Origin: Lacrimispora amygdalina
GTDB taxonomy: Bacteria; Bacillota; Clostridia; Lachnospirales; Lachnospiraceae
Length of the DNA: 64,000 bases
Assembly: GCF_900205965.1 (NCBI RefSeq)
Contig: NZ_OAOF01000001.1
Span: 186,001 to 250,000, forward strand
Direction of reading: 5' to 3'
The notes beneath the pieces were generated by a model that was not told where the DNA came from, made no database searches, and saw only the letters and a program-made list of their open reading frames with translations. Made by a program: the position numbers and the translations under genes. Shown one piece after another: positions 62,667-64,000 of the stretch. Position 1 is the stretch's first letter, and each line of letters opens with the position of its first letter.

Positions 62667-63224
62667 ATGATGACAGAGATTTCTTTAAATATTTTGGATG
62701 TGGCAGAGAACTCCACACGGGCAGGTGCCAGCCTTGTTACCATTCTTGTTTCTGTGAATACTTTAACAGATAAACTGACCGTCACACTTACCGATGACGG
62801 CTGCGGAATGACAAAAGAACAGCTGGAACATGTAACAGATCCTTTTTTTACCACCCGTACGACCAGAAAGGTCGGCCTTGGTATTCCGTTTTTTAAATAT
62901 GCAGCGGAATCCACCGGGGGAAGTTTCTCCATCGAATCAGAACCGGGAAATGGAACGAAGACAACTGCTGTTTTCGGACTCTCCCATATAGACCGAATGC
63001 CCTTAGGTGATATGAACAGCACGATTCAGACACTGATCACCTGCCATCCGGATACAGATTTTCTCTATATCTATCGTTATAACGAAGCGTCCTTTGAGCT
63101 GGATACAAGACTCTTTCGGGAGATTCTTGGTGAGATCCCATTTGACTCGCCGGAGGTAGCCGCTTACATAAGGGAATATTTATTTGAAAACAAATTGGAA
63201 ACTGATGGAGGCGCGGTCATTTAG
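62667..63224 (+). CDS. GHKL ATP-binding protein
   Basis: A 185-aa histidine-kinase-like ATPase without phosphoacceptor or sensor: N-box LDVAENSTRAGAS, G1 LTDDGCGMTKEQL, G2 KVGLGIPFFKYAAE. Such stand-alone ATPases commonly lie between NuoE and ferredoxin genes of clostridial [FeFe]-hydrogenase operons. No clear ribosome site precedes ATG 62667, so it may rely on coupling to nuoE 12 bases upstream. Confidence 0.88.
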   Translation: MMTEISLNILDVAENSTRAGASLVTILVSVNTLTDKLTVTLTDDGCGMTKEQLEHVTDPFFTTRTTRKVGLGIPFFKYAAESTGGSFSIESEPGNGTKTTAVFGLSHIDRMPLGDMNSTIQTLITCHPDTDFLYIYRYNEASFELDTRLFREILGEIPFDSPEVAAYIREYLFENKLETDGGAVI

Positions 63225-63248
63225 ACCCGTCAGAATTGGAGGATAAAC

Positions 63249-63626
63249 ATGAAGACTCTTGAAGAATTAAAAGCAATTCGCGAGAAGATGCAGAGTCAGG
63301 TCAGCATGCGCGGAGAGGACCATGCCCGTACCCGTATTTTAGTTGGTATGGCCACATGCGGAATTGCAAGCGGAGCAAGACCTGTTCTTAATAAATTGTC
63401 AGATCTGGTTCAGGAGAACCATATGACAGACCGTTTTACTGTTACACAGACAGGCTGTATCGGTTTATGCCAGTATGAGCCGATCGTTGAAGTTTTAGAG
63501 CCAGGTAAAGAAAAAGTAACTTACATCAAGATGACAGCGGAGAAGGCAGAGGAAGTTTACAAAGAGCATCTTCTGGGCGGACACGTTGTTCAAAACTACA
63601 CATTATCATCTGCTGATATTAAATAA
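63249..63626 (+). CDS. Thioredoxin-like [2Fe-2S] ferredoxin
   Basis: A 125-aa ferredoxin with the cluster pattern MATCGIASGARPVL and TGCIGLCQYEPIVEV. It matches the small ferredoxin of Hnd/Hyd complexes. TTGGAGGATAAAC precedes the ATG. It lies between the ATPase and the NuoF-type gene and probably passes electrons within the NADH-linked hydrogenase complex. Confidence 0.93.
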   Translation: MKTLEELKAIREKMQSQVSMRGEDHARTRILVGMATCGIASGARPVLNKLSDLVQENHMTDRFTVTQTGCIGLCQYEPIVEVLEPGKEKVTYIKMTAEKAEEVYKEHLLGGHVVQNYTLSSADIK

Positions 63627-63639
63627 AGGAGGATTCAGG

Positions 63640-64000
63640 ATGTATCGTTCACACGTATTGGTTTGCGGCGGCACCGGATGTACTTCCTCCGGAAGCCAGC
63701 AGATTATGGTTAAATTAAGAGACGAATTAGGAAAGCAGGGTCTTTCCGAAGAAGTATCAGTTGTACAGACCGGCTGTCACGGTCTTTGTGCTCTGGGCCC
63801 CATTATGATTATTTACCCGGATGCCACTTTTTATGCAATGGTAAAAGAAGAAGATATTCCGGAAATTGTCAGCGAACACTTATTAAAGGGACGTCCGGTA
63901 GAACGCCTTCTTTACGATGAGACTGTAACCCCGTCAGGAATCAAAGCATTAAGTGATACCGATTTCTACAAGAAGCAGCACAGAATCGCTTTAAGAAACT
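63640..64000 (+). CDS. NuoF/HydB-type NADH-binding subunit, 5' part only
   Basis: 120 codons from ATG 63640 (AAAGGAGGATTC upstream) to the window end. The visible part is the N-terminal thioredoxin-like 2Fe-2S domain: LVCGGTGCTSSGS and TGCHGLCALGPIMIIYP, then GRPVERLLYDE, the linker to the NADH/FMN domain of HydB/HndC-type subunits. The rest, and probably the catalytic hydrogenase gene, lie beyond the window. Confidence 0.92.
   Translation, partial: MYRSHVLVCGGTGCTSSGSQQIMVKLRDELGKQGLSEEVSVVQTGCHGLCALGPIMIIYPDATFYAMVKEEDIPEIVSEHLLKGRPVERLLYDETVTPSGIKALSDTDFYKKQHRIALRN

Overview
The window reads as chromosome of an anaerobic, low-to-moderate-GC Firmicute of the Lachnospiraceae (Clostridium cluster XIVa; Lacrimispora, Enterocloster or Hungatella-like). 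Support comes from strong AGGAGG-type ribosome sites, a T-box in front of tyrS, a citrate fermentation locus, bile-acid/enoate-reductase-like flavoenzymes, an [FeFe]-hydrogenase-type sensory cluster, ECF transport parts and a GAAC-N4-GTTC LexA box. The species call is inference. I saw no rRNA, tRNA, CRISPR array or intact insertion sequence.

Layout. 0.1-2.8 kb: an HD-GYP protein, then two decayed genes (a CYP152-type P450 with an internal deletion and a PatB/MalY aminotransferase tail). 2.8-5.3 kb: tyrS with its T-box, and aroD. 5.3-13.9 kb: a maltodextrin operon (malQ, phosphorylase, malE, malF, malG) with a LacI-type repressor and two matching palindromic operators. 14-16 kb: a membrane-anchored FAD/FMN fumarate-reductase-like flavoprotein. 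16.2-25.4 kb: an accessory island with an Rhs polymorphic toxin, its putative immunity gene, an orphan toxin-tip pseudogene with its own putative immunity gene, a tryptophan-repeat protein, a tail-fibre-like gene facing an alternative C-terminus in inverted orientation, and a promoter flanked by two LexA boxes. 26.4-27 kb: a frameshifted beta-carbonic anhydrase. 27-36.2 kb: citrate transporter, two-component system and citCGFED. 36.3-42.1 kb: a flavoprotein reductase with two iron-sulfur electron-transfer proteins, driven from a MerR-type promoter, and the divergent MerR gene. 42.1-53.5 kb: citX, MATE exporter, DAHP synthase, small unknown genes, an HPr-like protein, uppP, ung, hisF, hisH, a sirtuin-like protein, a DUF4430/ECF pair and an rRNA methyltransferase. 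53.6-58.7 kb: enoate-reductase-type flavoenzyme, PucR regulator, polysaccharide deacetylase and a flavoenzyme remnant. 58.7-64 kb: divergent operons of a sensory [FeFe]-hydrogenase module (DRTGG, RsbW-like ATPase, HydS-like, PHP) and a NuoE/ATPase/ferredoxin/NuoF module that runs off the end.

The most interesting part is the 16-25 kb island. A textbook sigma-A promoter (TTGACA-17-TATGAT) lies between two CGAACNNNNGTTCT LexA boxes and reads toward the fibre-like gene, the tryptophan-repeat gene, Rhs and immunity. I saw no clear factor-independent terminator between them. The fibre gene carries a 13-bp inverted repeat, in matching reading frame, shared with an opposing orphan C-terminal segment, as expected for an invertible receptor-binding tip. 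Together these suggest a DNA-damage-induced, phase-variable toxin release or delivery locus. That is inference, but it is testable.
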